From Lacisediminihabitans changchengi (lineage in GTDB: Bacteria; Actinomycetota; Actinomycetes; Actinomycetales; Microbacteriaceae): a stretch of DNA of 64,000 nt. Shown here piece after piece: positions 9,991 to 18,247 of the stretch; the first letter of the stretch is position 1, and every line of letters begins with the position of its first letter. The notes beneath the pieces are model-generated. The model was given only the letters and a program-made list of their open reading frames with translations. It ran no database searches and was not told the origin of the DNA. Made by a program: the position numbers and the translations under genes. The stretch is from positions 36,915 through 100,914 of the forward strand of contig NZ_JAEPES010000004.1 in assembly GCF_016634425.1 (NCBI RefSeq), in the 5' to 3' direction.

Positions 9991-10776
9991 ATGCCTATCG
10001 GTTCGATCACCCGCGGGACGACGGGCACCAACCGTCTGCGCCGGGTCGACCGGTGGATCGCGCAGTTGCCGGCTTTCCGTCGGGCGGCGAACCCGCTCGT
10101 CGTCGACCTCGGTTTCGGCGCTTCGGCGACGACGACCCTCGAACTGCAGCAGCGGCTTGGCCGCGTGCGCCCGGACGTGCAGGTGCTGGGCCTCGAGATC
10201 GATCCCGCGCGCGTGAAGCTGGCGGCTGCGTCCGAGCGTCCCGGGCTCACCTTCGGGCTCGGCGGGTTCGAGGTGCCGACTCCGGGCGATCGGCCGGCCA
10301 CGATCATCCGTGCCTTCAACGTGCTGCGCCAGTACGACGAGAGCGCCGTGCCCGACGCCTGGCACCGCATGGTCTCTCGGCTCGACGCGGACGGGCTGCT
10401 GGTCGAGGGCACCTGTAACGAGGTCGGCCGCGTCGCCAGCTGGGTGGATGTCGCGGCGTCCGGTCCGCGGACGTTCACGATCAGCCTCCGCCTCGCCGCC
10501 CTGCAACTGCCGTCGATCGTGGCCGAGCGTCTGCCCAAGGTGCTGATCCATCGCAACATCCCCGGCGAGCGCATTCACACTTTCCTCACCGACCTCGATC
10601 GGCAATGGCAGGTGCACGCGCCGCTGTCGGTCTACGGTCCATCGCAGCGCTGGATCGCGGTCGCCGCGGGGATGCGCGACCTCGGCTGGCCTGTGCGCGG
10701 CGGCAAGTCCCGCTGGAAGCTCGGCGAACTCACGGTCGACTGGGCTGCGGTGGAGCCGCTGGGCTTCGCCTGGTAG
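9991..10776 (+). CDS. Class I SAM-dependent methyltransferase, substrate unknown
   Basis: This 261-residue protein has a Rossmann-type SAM fold: motif I 'VVDLGFGASATTTLEL' around residue 42, 'VLGLEIDPARVKLA' for the ribose acid, and 'IIRAFNVLRQY' near residue 108. The C-terminal half has no recognisable domain. The family seems conserved in Actinobacteria next to gpmA, but no substrate can be inferred. It is followed by a 376-bp non-coding stretch with tandem repeats. Confidence 0.75.
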   Translation: MPIGSITRGTTGTNRLRRVDRWIAQLPAFRRAANPLVVDLGFGASATTTLELQQRLGRVRPDVQVLGLEIDPARVKLAAASERPGLTFGLGGFEVPTPGDRPATIIRAFNVLRQYDESAVPDAWHRMVSRLDADGLLVEGTCNEVGRVASWVDVAASGPRTFTISLRLAALQLPSIVAERLPKVLIHRNIPGERIHTFLTDLDRQWQVHAPLSVYGPSQRWIAVAAGMRDLGWPVRGGKSRWKLGELTVDWAAVEPLGFAW

Positions 10777-10847
10777 CGGGCCGCACGCACCTTGGCGCCC
10801 CTGTTCTCGCGCGGTCGGCGCCGACCTCGCGCTGTGGCACTCACGCA

Positions 10848-10907
10848 CTGTCGGCACGGCCCTCGCGCTGTCGGTACGACTATCGCGCTGTCGGTACGAC
10901 CGCGTCA
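10848..10907. repeat. Three 20-bp tandem units
   Basis: Units of 20 bp at 10848, 10868 and 10888 share CTGTCGGYACGRC followed by a variable half ending CTCGCG or TATCGCG. A further degenerate copy may precede them. The period is close to two helical turns. Confidence 0.65.
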
Positions 10908-11056
10908 TCCCCAGCACTACCGTTATGCACGCTCTCCTGTACAACGGGAATGTTCGGGATGCGGCGGTCGGCTCTTGGACGGATCGGCAGCGACGACGTT
11001 GGCCGCGCGGATTCCGACCTCGACGCCACGGCGTTTCGCTCGATGAGGCCTGACAG

Positions 11057-11120
11057 GAAAATCGCCAGTCACGAAAATCGCCAGTCACGAAAATCGCCAG
11101 TCACGAAAATCATCAAAGAC
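11057..11120. repeat. 16-bp tandem repeat array
   Basis: Three perfect copies of GAAAATCGCCAGTCAC at 11057, 11073 and 11089, plus a fourth degenerate unit at 11105-11120. Units abut directly without spacers, so this is a simple tandem repeat and not CRISPR. It lies just downstream of the ygfZ stop. Confidence 0.85.
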
Positions 11121-11152
11121 AAAAACCGACAGGTAGCCCAGGGCAGGGCAGA

Positions 11153-12241
11153 TTAGCGCTGCACTGCGCCAAGACGCGGCAGTCGGGGCACGTCGGCCTC
11201 GGCTCCCGCAGAGGGTGGCACGACGATCTCCTGTGCCGCCGGCACCAAAATGCCCTGCGAGCGCACCGCAAGCTCCGCGGTCGGATCGGCAGACCGCTTG
11301 ATCACGGCCAGCGCGATCGGGCCAAGCTCGTAGTGCAAACCGACGGAGGTCACCCGACCCACCACATTCTCACCAAGGACCACCTCGTCACCGGGCGACG
11401 GCAACACGGCATCCGAACCGTCGAGATGCAGCATGACCAGCCGCCGGGGCGGATGCCCGAGGTTGTGCACCTTGGCCACCGTCTCCTGACCGCGGTAGCA
11501 GCCTTTTGACAGATGGACCGCGGAGCGCAGCCAGTCGAGTTCGTGCGGGATCGACTTCTCGTCGGCCTCGGTCGCAAAGCGCGGACGCCAGGCGGCGATG
11601 CGGAGCGCCTCGAGGGCAAGGAGCCCCGCGGCCGGCAGCTCGATCGACCCGAGCGAGGCGCGGTCGACGAGAATCTCGCTATAGGTCCACTCGCTGTAGT
11701 CATGGTCGGCGGCGGTCGCGTACTGGTGGCCGCCCACAGCCACCGAACTCCACGGGTCGTGCCACACCAGCGGAACACCGTTCGGGGCTGCGGCCGCGAG
11801 ATCGGCGCTACCGAAGGTGCCGACGGTCGCGAACTCCGAGGTGCGATCGCGCGGATCGACCCGCAACATGAATCGCATCTTCGTCAGCCAGTCGAGCAGG
11901 CCGGGAGCCTCGGCCGCCTCGATCAGAAGCCACAGCTCCGTGCCGTCGTCGAGCAGACGAACCGCGTACTCGACGTGCCCGGTCGGGTCGAGCAGCAGAG
12001 TCTCGCTGGACTCCCCCGGCGCGAGTCGCTTCACGCTCTGGCTTGTGAGCGAATCGATCCAGCTCAGCCGGTCGTCGCCCGAGATGGAAAGCACGGCGCG
12101 GTGCGAGAGGTCGACGATCCGATCACCGGATGCCAACGGGCGCTGTTCGGCGAGAGGATTGCCGTAGTGCGCCGGGACGCCGGCATCCATCCCCGCGCCG
12201 TCGACGGCACCAGGACGCGTGAGAAAAGGAGAGTTACTCAA
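11153..12241 (-). CDS. ygfZ: Folate-binding protein YgfZ / glycine-cleavage T-like
   Basis: This 362-residue protein belongs to the YgfZ/GcvT family, thought to use folate in Fe-S cluster assembly or repair and to affect tRNA thiolation. The hallmark KGCYRGQE motif is at residues 246-253 with Cys248. The start is TTG at 12241, overlapping the nitrobindin stop by 8 bases. The resulting N-terminus 'SPFLTRPGAV' resembles other actinobacterial YgfZ proteins. A later ATG at 12190 is possible. It lies in a run with the nitrobindin and small membrane-protein genes. Confidence 0.9.
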   Translation of the reverse strand: MSNSPFLTRPGAVDGAGMDAGVPAHYGNPLAEQRPLASGDRIVDLSHRAVLSISGDDRLSWIDSLTSQSVKRLAPGESSETLLLDPTGHVEYAVRLLDDGTELWLLIEAAEAPGLLDWLTKMRFMLRVDPRDRTSEFATVGTFGSADLAAAAPNGVPLVWHDPWSSVAVGGHQYATAADHDYSEWTYSEILVDRASLGSIELPAAGLLALEALRIAAWRPRFATEADEKSIPHELDWLRSAVHLSKGCYRGQETVAKVHNLGHPPRRLVMLHLDGSDAVLPSPGDEVVLGENVVGRVTSVGLHYELGPIALAVIKRSADPTAELAVRSQGILVPAAQEIVVPPSAGAEADVPRLPRLGAVQR

Positions 12242-12848
12242 GGCGCGCGAGCCGCCCCGAAGCGTGCGTCGCGAGCTCCTGGCCGAGGGCGGCGATGTCC
12301 CAGGCCCAGAGCAGGTGATTCTCGACCAACCCGTAGAGCCGGGTCGAAGCCGAATGCTCCTTCGCGTTGGTGGAGCGCATCACCGCGTCGGTTCCGAGAT
12401 CGATGCGCGGCCCCTTGACCTGCCCGATATAGAGCTCGCTCACCCCCGTGGGATGCAGAACCGACGCCTCGATGTCGAAGCCCTGGTTGCTGTTGCGCAG
12501 CGCCTCGACCGACTGGGTGGTGGTGAACGGTCGCGCACCGACCCCGGGCAACATTCCCGGACCCGGATCGCCCTCGATCTGCTTGCGCGCCAAGCGCCAA
12601 TAGCCGACCTCGGTGGCGAGGGGTGTGCGAGCCTCATCCGTCAGCCAGGTGTACGAGGTGTAGTTGAGGTACGGAAGCCCATCGTGGCTGAAGCTGATGC
12701 GCTGACCGAACTCGACATTGCGCGTCTCGGAGGTACCGTCTGGGGCGGTGATCTCGTAGTTGACGAGCCCGGACCCCTCCCAGACGCCGATCAGCCACGA
12801 CAGCGGAACGAGTTCAGAGGGAACGTTCGTGTCGATCTCGATGACCAT
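12234..12848 (-). CDS. Nitrobindin-type FABP-like heme protein
   Basis: This 204-residue protein belongs to the DUF1794/THAP4-like beta-barrel family. The N-terminal 'LIGVWEGSGLVNY' carries the family GxWxGxG motif around residues 20-26. Family members bind ferric heme and react with NO or peroxynitrite. The residue equivalent to the proximal histidine would lie in the C-terminal 'LVENHLLWAWDIAALGQ'. The ATG start leaves a short gap after the small membrane peptide gene upstream, and the stop overlaps ygfZ. Confidence 0.85.
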   Translation of the reverse strand: MVIEIDTNVPSELVPLSWLIGVWEGSGLVNYEITAPDGTSETRNVEFGQRISFSHDGLPYLNYTSYTWLTDEARTPLATEVGYWRLARKQIEGDPGPGMLPGVGARPFTTTQSVEALRNSNQGFDIEASVLHPTGVSELYIGQVKGPRIDLGTDAVMRSTNAKEHSASTRLYGLVENHLLWAWDIAALGQELATHASGRLARLE

Positions 12849-12856
12849 GCCGCCGC

Positions 12857-12967
12857 CTAGCGCTGACCGCGGAACAGGTTGAAGAGCACCACCACAGAGA
12901 CGTAGCCGATTGCGAGCGTGGCCAGAATGAGCAGGCCGACGAAGAAGATTTCCAGGCCGAGATACAT
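12857..12967 (-). CDS. 36-residue membrane peptide
   Basis: ATG at 12967 and TAG at 12857-12859 enclose a 36-residue peptide that is almost entirely one hydrophobic helix ('IFFVGLLILATLAIGYVSV') ending in 'FNLFRGQR'. It lies 8 bases before the nitrobindin start in the same direction and 19 bases after another membrane protein gene. The tight spacing and positive-inside C-terminus support a real small gene. Function unknown. Confidence 0.5.
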   Translation of the reverse strand: MYLGLEIFFVGLLILATLAIGYVSVVVLFNLFRGQR

Positions 12968-12986
12968 GGGTCGATTCTATGCCGCT

Positions 12987-13268
12987 CTATGGCGCAAGCA
13001 GAGGGACAACGGTAGTCGCGAGCCCCAAGATCACCACGGAACCGCTCAGGCTGACAATCACCCGATTCACCAGGCCGACCTTCTGGTCGAGGCCGAGTTG
13101 GATCACGAAGGTCCCGAGCACACCCACGATGAGCACGATCGGCATCCAGACGAGGCGCTGGCCGCCCGACGCGAGAAGCAGCACCAGAAGCGCCCCAACC
13201 GCCACCACCGCCCACACCGGGATCGCGCTCAGCGGGAACCTGCGGATGACGGGTTGGTCAATGCTCAC
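12987..13268 (-). CDS. Small integral membrane protein
   Basis: This 93-residue protein has about three hydrophobic segments: 'IPVWAVVAVGALLVLLLASG', 'WMPIVLIVGVLGTFVIQLGL' and 'VIVSLSGSVVILGLATTVVPLLAP'. No family is recognised. The ATG at 13268 lies about 77 bases from the divergent glnR start, so the pair may share a promoter region. It is probably first in the run that continues to ygfZ. Confidence 0.7.
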   Translation of the reverse strand: MSIDQPVIRRFPLSAIPVWAVVAVGALLVLLLASGGQRLVWMPIVLIVGVLGTFVIQLGLDQKVGLVNRVIVSLSGSVVILGLATTVVPLLAP

Positions 13269-13345
13269 GAATCAATTGTGCCCTACCGGTCGTGCCCGCC
13301 CGCGAAAAGTGCCTTTAGACTGTGGGCACAGATTGGGAGGCACCA

Positions 13346-14038
13346 TTGGCGCAGTTGTTGATCCTGACTTCTGCCACGGGCAGCGAGGTCTTACCGGCGC
13401 TGGGCCTACTCAGTCACCGCACACGCCAGATCGCCGCCGAGCCCGCCTCCCTGATCACCGCGCCGAGCTGTGACCTCATCCTCGTCGATGCCCGCTCCGA
13501 TCTCGCCAGCGCGAAGTCGCTGTGCAAGATCCTCACCACCACCGGCGTGAACGTTCCGCTGATGCTCATCCTCACCGAGGGCGGACTGACCGCCGTCAGC
13601 GCCGACTGGGGGGCGGATGACGTCGTGCTCGAGTCCGCCGGACCCGCCGAGGTCGACGCCCGCATCCGTCTCGCCGTCGGTCGCCAGGCACTCGACAAGA
13701 CCAGCACCAAGATCAACGCCTCCGGTGTCGTCATCGACGAGGCGAGCTACTCCGCGAAGGTGCACGGGCGCCCGCTCGACCTCACCTTCAAGGAATTCGA
13801 GCTGCTGCGGTTTCTCGCCACCCATCCCTCGCGGGTCTTCACGCGCGAGCAACTGCTCAGCGAGGTATGGGGCTACGACTACTTCGGCGGCACGAGAACC
13901 GTCGATGTGCACGTTCGGCGTCTGCGCGCCAAGCTGGGCGACTTGGAGTCGCTGATCGGCACCGTGCGCAACGTCGGCTACCGCTTCAACGTCTACGAAG
14001 ACGACCCCGAGCGCCTTGCGACGGCAGTCAATTCCTGA
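13346..14038 (+). CDS. glnR: GlnR-type orphan OmpR-family regulator
   Basis: This 230-residue protein has a degenerate receiver domain (residues 1-110) and a PhoB-type winged helix ('[26 protein letters not shown]', '[16 protein letters not shown]', '[11 protein letters not shown]'). No kinase is adjacent. GlnR is the orphan nitrogen regulator that in mycobacteria sits next to mshD and phosphate genes, which is exactly the context here. I chose TTG at 13346 because GGGAGG lies 5 bases before it and the N-terminus 'AQLLILTSA' then matches GlnR. A GTG at 13322 would add 8 residues. The receiver Asp of 'LILVDAR' remains, while other pocket residues look altered. Confidence 0.85.
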   Translation: MAQLLILTSATGSEVLPALGLLSHRTRQIAAEPASLITAPSCDLILVDARSDLASAKSLCKILTTTGVNVPLMLILTEGGLTAVSADWGADDVVLESAGPAEVDARIRLAVGRQALDKTSTKINASGVVIDEASYSAKVHGRPLDLTFKEFELLRFLATHPSRVFTREQLLSEVWGYDYFGGTRTVDVHVRRLRAKLGDLESLIGTVRNVGYRFNVYEDDPERLATAVNS

Positions 14039-14867
14039 TCTCGATGCCGTCGTAGCCCGAGCGAAGGCCGTCGACGGACAGCCCCCGTTCTCCGATCAGG
14101 CACTGGTCGACCTGCGGTCCGGCACGCGGTCGCTGCTGCAACTCGACTCTGCGCACGCGATCGTCGGGCAGGGTGAGGCCGAATTCGTCGTGGAACCGGA
14201 TGCCCGCGGCCGAGGTCTCGGCACCGCGATGCTTACGCGGCTGCTCGCCGACATCACCACCGGCGATGGTCACCCCGAACTGCTCGTGTGGGCGCATGGC
14301 GACCACCCCGCGGCCCGTGCCCTGGCGGCGAGCCACGGCCTGGAGCCGATCCGCGAGCTGCTCCAGCTACGCCGTCCGGTCCCTGAGCTTGTCGAAGGGC
14401 CGGCGCCGCACGGTCCGGGCCTTTCGACGAGCCCAGGGACCGTCCGGGCCTTCCGTGTCGGGGTCGACGAGGACGACTGGGTCGCGCTCAACGCCCGCGC
14501 CTTCGCCCATCACCCCGAGCAGGGTTCGGTCACCCGCGCCGACCTCGAAGAACTCGAGCGCGAACTCTGGTTCGACGCCGACGACTTCCTGATCCTCGAC
14601 GATGGCACCACCATGGTCGGTTATTGCTGGCTGAAGGTCGAAGACGGGATCGGCGAGTTCTACGTGGTCGGGGTGGACCCGGCGCATCAGGGCGGTGGGG
14701 CGGGGCGAGCGCTGATGGCCGCCGGGTTCGCGCGACTCGCGGCACGCGGCATCCGCACCGCCGCTCTGTACGTGGACGCCGACAACGTCGCCGCGGTCAA
14801 GCTGTACCGCTCGCTCGGTTTCGAGCAGTACTCGATCGACATCCAGTACCGCTATAGAGCCCTCTGA
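14016..14867 (+). CDS. mshD: Mycothiol synthase MshD
   Basis: This 283-residue tandem-GNAT acetyltransferase uses acetyl-CoA for the last step of mycothiol synthesis. The first GNAT domain has '[24 protein letters not shown]'. The second has '[26 protein letters not shown]' and '[20 protein letters not shown]'. The only sensible start is TTG at 14016, overlapping glnR by 23 bases. The interdomain linker, residues ~121-142, is encoded by a palindromic repeat (R2), giving the odd segment '[19 protein letters not shown]'. Frame is kept, so the enzyme is probably functional. Confidence 0.92.
   Translation: MRRQSIPDLDAVVARAKAVDGQPPFSDQALVDLRSGTRSLLQLDSAHAIVGQGEAEFVVEPDARGRGLGTAMLTRLLADITTGDGHPELLVWAHGDHPAARALAASHGLEPIRELLQLRRPVPELVEGPAPHGPGLSTSPGTVRAFRVGVDEDDWVALNARAFAHHPEQGSVTRADLEELERELWFDADDFLILDDGTTMVGYCWLKVEDGIGEFYVVGVDPAHQGGGAGRALMAAGFARLAARGIRTAALYVDADNVAAVKLYRSLGFEQYSIDIQYRYRAL
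14378..14441. repeat. Palindromic repeat R2 inside mshD
   Basis: Left arm 14378-14401 (GGTCCCTGAGCTTGTCGAAG then GGCC) pairs with right arm 14418-14441 at 21 of 24 positions, and two of the three differences are G-U wobbles. An 8-bp direct repeat CCGTCCGG (14372-14379 and 14440-14447) borders it. A single-arm copy occurs at 50771-50794. Confidence 0.85.
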
Positions 14868-14875
14868 GGGCCCTG

Positions 14876-14908
14876 GTTCACGTGGCGTTCACCAGCGACC
14901 GTTCCCCG
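14876..14908 (+). promoter_or_regulatory. Candidate PHO box upstream of ppk
   Basis: Three consecutive 11-nt units begin at 14876 (GTTCACG), 14887 (GTTCACC) and 14898 (ACCGTTCCCC, weaker). They fill the 60-bp gap between mshD and ppk. Two near-perfect GTTCACC units in phase support direct control of ppk by RegX3. Confidence 0.6.
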
Positions 14909-14927
14909 CGAGTGGTTGGATGGTGCA

Positions 14928-17102
14928 ATGGACAACGAGACCTACCTGGCCGACGCAGGACTCGGAACCGACAGCCTCGACGACGACTACGAAGCTGAGT
15001 GGGTCGACGACGGAACGCTGCCGCCCGACCGCTACCTCGATCGCGAGCTGAGCTGGCTCGCGTTCAATACGCGCGTGCTCGAACTGGCCGAAGATCCTGA
15101 GCAGCCACTGCTCGAGCGTGCGAACTTCCTCGCCATCTTCGCGAGCAACCTCGACGAGTTCTTCATGGTTCGCATCGCGGGGCTGAAGCGGCGCATCCTC
15201 ACCGGCCTCGCCGTGCCGACCAACGTGGGCACGGCGCCGACGGTGGTGCTCTCTGAAATCCAGGCCCGCGCCCACGAACTGCAGCTGCGCCACGCCGCCG
15301 CCTTCCGCGACCTGGTCAAACCCGACCTCGACGACGCCGGCATCCACATCGAGACGTGGGCCGACCTCGAGCAGTCCGACCGCGAAGCGCTCGACGTGAT
15401 CTTCGCCAACCAGATCTTCCCGGTGCTCATGCCGCTCGCGGTCGACCCCGCGCATCCGTTCCCCTACATCTCCGGGCTCTCGCTCAACCTGTCGGTGCGG
15501 GTGCGCAACCCGAAGACCGGCAAAGAGGAGTTCGCGCGCCTCAAGGTGCCGCCGATGCTCCCCCGGTTCGTCAAGCTGCCCAACGACGGCAGCGGCATCC
15601 TGCGATTCATCCCGCTCGAAGACCTCATCTCCAACCATCTCGGCGATCTGTTTCCGGGCATGCAGGTGCTCGACCACCACGAGTTCCGCGTCACCAGGAA
15701 CGAGGATGTCGAGGTCGAGGAAGACGAGTCGGAGAACCTCATCCAGACCCTCGAGCGCGAACTGCTTCGGCGCCGCTTCGGGCCCCCGATCCGCCTCGAG
15801 ATCACCGACGACATGGACGAGCTCACCCTCACCCTGCTGGTGCGCGAGCTCGATATCACCGAGTCAGAGGTCTACCGCCTTCCGGCCCCGCTCGACCTCG
15901 GCGGGCTGTTCGAGCTCACCAAGATCGATCGCCCCGAACTCAAGTACCGCAAGCACGTCCCGACCACGGCGGTGCAGCTACTGCCTGCCGAGCCGAACGC
16001 GACCCCGGACATCTTCCGCTCGATCGCGCGCCAGGACATCCTGTTGCACCACCCGTACGAGTCGTTCGCGACGAGTGTGCAGGCCTTCCTCGAGCAGGCC
16101 GCTGCCGACCCCAACGTGTTGGCCATCAAGCAGACGCTCTACCGCACCTCGGGTGACAGCCCCATCGTCGAGGCACTGATCGCCGCGGCCGAGGCCGGCA
16201 AGCAGGTGCTCGCACTGGTGGAGATCAAGGCGCGCTTCGACGAGTCGGCGAACATCGTCTGGGCCCGCAAACTCGAAAAGGCCGGCGTGCACGTCGTCTA
16301 CGGCCTGGTCGGCCTCAAGACTCACTGCAAGCTCGCGCTGGTGGTGCGTAACGAGGGCGGTCGCCTGCGGCACTACAGCCACATCGGCACCGGCAACTAC
16401 AACCCGAAGACCAGCCGCATCTACGAAGACCTGGGGCTCCTCACCGCGAGCGACACCGTGGGCAAAGACCTCACGCGCCTCTTCAACGAGCTCTCTGGCT
16501 ACGCCATCGAGAAGAAGTTCAAGCGACTGCTGGTAGCCCCGCGACTGCTGCGCAAGGGGCTGATCAAGCGCATCCAGATCGAGGCAGATAACGCGCGCAA
16601 CGGGCTGCCATCCGGCATCCGGATCAAGCTGAACTCCATCGTCGACGAGGCGATCATCGACGCGCTGTACCGGGCGAGCGAGGCCGGCGTGCCGATCGAA
16701 CTGCTGGTGCGGGGCATCTGTGTGATGAAGCCGGGGCTCCCCGGGATGAGCGAGAACATCACCATCCGTTCCGTGCTCGGTCGCTACCTCGAGCATTCGC
16801 GCATCTTCTCCTTCGCCAACAACGGCGACCCGCAGGTGTACATCGGCAGCGCCGACATGATGCACCGCAACCTCGACCGTCGCGTCGAGGCATTGGTGCG
16901 GCTCACCGCTCCCGACCATCTGCGCGAGATCTCCGACCTGTTCGACCTCGCGATGTCAGACGAGACCTCATCATGGGCACTCGACGGGGACGGCAACTGG
17001 ACCAGGCACGACCACGACGCCGAGGGGCGGCCGCTGCGCGATCTGCAAAACACGCTGCAGAAGTCGATCTCCGGTCGCAAGCGTGGCGGAGTGGCGCGGT
17101 GA
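14928..17102 (+). CDS. ppk: Polyphosphate kinase 1
   Basis: This 724-residue membrane-associated enzyme reversibly makes polyphosphate from ATP. The N-terminal domain starts '[22 protein letters not shown]'. The phospho-histidine is in '[23 protein letters not shown]' (His ~485), and the second active-site histidine is in '[17 protein letters not shown]'. I chose the ATG at 14928; a TTG 12 bases earlier is the alternative. A PHO-box array directly precedes it. The stop overlaps the GTG of the Nudix gene (GTGA), so the two are co-translated. Confidence 0.95.
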   Translation: MDNETYLADAGLGTDSLDDDYEAEWVDDGTLPPDRYLDRELSWLAFNTRVLELAEDPEQPLLERANFLAIFASNLDEFFMVRIAGLKRRILTGLAVPTNVGTAPTVVLSEIQARAHELQLRHAAAFRDLVKPDLDDAGIHIETWADLEQSDREALDVIFANQIFPVLMPLAVDPAHPFPYISGLSLNLSVRVRNPKTGKEEFARLKVPPMLPRFVKLPNDGSGILRFIPLEDLISNHLGDLFPGMQVLDHHEFRVTRNEDVEVEEDESENLIQTLERELLRRRFGPPIRLEITDDMDELTLTLLVRELDITESEVYRLPAPLDLGGLFELTKIDRPELKYRKHVPTTAVQLLPAEPNATPDIFRSIARQDILLHHPYESFATSVQAFLEQAAADPNVLAIKQTLYRTSGDSPIVEALIAAAEAGKQVLALVEIKARFDESANIVWARKLEKAGVHVVYGLVGLKTHCKLALVVRNEGGRLRHYSHIGTGNYNPKTSRIYEDLGLLTASDTVGKDLTRLFNELSGYAIEKKFKRLLVAPRLLRKGLIKRIQIEADNARNGLPSGIRIKLNSIVDEAIIDALYRASEAGVPIELLVRGICVMKPGLPGMSENITIRSVLGRYLEHSRIFSFANNGDPQVYIGSADMMHRNLDRRVEALVRLTAPDHLREISDLFDLAMSDETSSWALDGDGNWTRHDHDAEGRPLRDLQNTLQKSISGRKRGGVAR

Positions 17103-18052
17103 GCATTTCGGCGACCGCCTCCCCGGTCGTCGCGGCCGGTGCGGTCTGCTGGCGGATCGTCGACGGCAAGACCGTGGTGCTGATCGTGCGACGCGGAGAT
17201 CGAGCCGACGTCGGCCTGCCCAAGGGCAAGGTCGACCCGGGCGAGACGCCCCCGCAGACCGCGGTGCGCGAGCTCAAGGAGGAGACCGGGCTCTCGGTCA
17301 CGCTCGGGGCGCCGCTCCAGACTATCCAGTACACGATGCCGGGCGGCAAAGAGAAGGTGGTCCACTTCTGGGCTGCAGAGGTCTCGGATGCTGCGGTAGC
17401 GGCATCCAGCTTCTTTCCGAACGCGGAGATCGCCGCCGTTCAGTGGCTCCCGATCGCCAAGGCACGAGCAGCACTCAGCTACGACCGGGACCGGGACGTG
17501 CTCGACGAGTTCGAGGCCAGAGTCACGGCCGGACGCGTACGCACCTTCCCGATCATCGCGCTACGGCACGGCAAAGCCATCCCTCGCCCGGGCTGGGACG
17601 GGCCGGATGCCACCAGACCGCTGATGCACCGCGGCCGCGCGCAAGCCATCAGCGTCGCCCCGGCGATCGCCGCGTGGACGCCGCGCAAACTGATCAGCAG
17701 CACCGCCCTGCGCTGCCTGAGCACGATAGAACCGACCGCCGCGGTCACCGGACTAGCGATCTCGCTCAAAGAAGCGATCAGTCAGGATGCTTTTGCCGAC
17801 GACGAGAGCGGAATGCTGAAGCTGGTGGAGAGGCGCCTGGCGAAGCGCAAGCCGGTAGTGCTCTGCAGCCACGGCCCGGTCATCCCGCACATAGTCAACG
17901 AGATCGCGAAAGCCACGGGCGAACCGGACAATCGCGCGCTGCGTCGAGCGGGGGAACTCGCCACCGGCGAGTACATCGTGCTGCACGTGTCGCTCGACCA
18001 CCCGCACGACGGGTTGGTCGCCTTCGAGACACACGCTCCTCATCCTGGCTGA
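17099..18052 (+). CDS. MutT1-type Nudix hydrolase with histidine-phosphatase domain
   Basis: This 317-residue protein has two domains. Residues ~1-135 are a Nudix hydrolase with the full Nudix box '[18 protein letters not shown]'. Residues ~155-310 are a phosphoglycerate-mutase-like phosphatase whose '[12 protein letters not shown]' carries the RHG motif and '[12 protein letters not shown]' the second histidine. Mycobacterial MutT1 has this architecture and degrades 8-oxo-GTP and diadenosine polyphosphates. The GTG start lies within the ppk stop. The two may cooperate in nucleotide/polyphosphate turnover; that is inference. Confidence 0.88.
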   Translation: MSISATASPVVAAGAVCWRIVDGKTVVLIVRRGDRADVGLPKGKVDPGETPPQTAVRELKEETGLSVTLGAPLQTIQYTMPGGKEKVVHFWAAEVSDAAVAASSFFPNAEIAAVQWLPIAKARAALSYDRDRDVLDEFEARVTAGRVRTFPIIALRHGKAIPRPGWDGPDATRPLMHRGRAQAISVAPAIAAWTPRKLISSTALRCLSTIEPTAAVTGLAISLKEAISQDAFADDESGMLKLVERRLAKRKPVVLCSHGPVIPHIVNEIAKATGEPDNRALRRAGELATGEYIVLHVSLDHPHDGLVAFETHAPHPG

Positions 18053-18108
18053 CCGGATTCGGGCCAGGTGGGGCGACATCGGCCCGTTTAGTGTGGTGTT
18101 CCATTCCC

Positions 18109-18153
18109 GTTAACCCACCGTTCACCTTTCGGCGCGACTCTGGTTAACCTCTG
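18109..18153 (+). promoter_or_regulatory. PHO box array upstream of pstS
   Basis: GTTAACC at 18109, GTTCACC at 18120, a degenerate unit at about 18131 and GTTAACC at 18143 are spaced 11, 11 and 12 bases. The array lies about 95 bases before the pstS GTG. Its placement and spacing match actinobacterial Pho-regulon operators. Confidence 0.75.
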
Positions 18154-18247
18154 CCCATAGCGTCGTCTTCGGACCAGCACCGGTCTGCCCGGCCAGCAGA
18201 GCCCTAGACGTTAGCTCGCCGTGGTCACCACCCCCGAAGGGAACACA

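Larger units (their letters stand above)
10777..11152. other. Non-coding gap with two kinds of tandem repeat
   Basis: I see no convincing gene here. A 42-codon frame from ATG 10925 has no ribosome binding site. The gap holds a GC-rich tandem array at 10848-10907 and an AT-richer array at 11057-11120, listed separately. Confidence 0.6.

Noticed and set aside
9209..10216. 335-codon plus-strand frame
   Set aside because: It is antisense to gpmA and then runs out of frame through the methyltransferase gene.
10925..11053. 42-codon frame in the repeat-bearing gap
   Set aside because: No ribosome binding site, Arg-rich composition and no neighbour logic.
11057..11120. Possible CRISPR array
   Set aside because: Units are 16 bp and abut without spacers; there are no cas genes.
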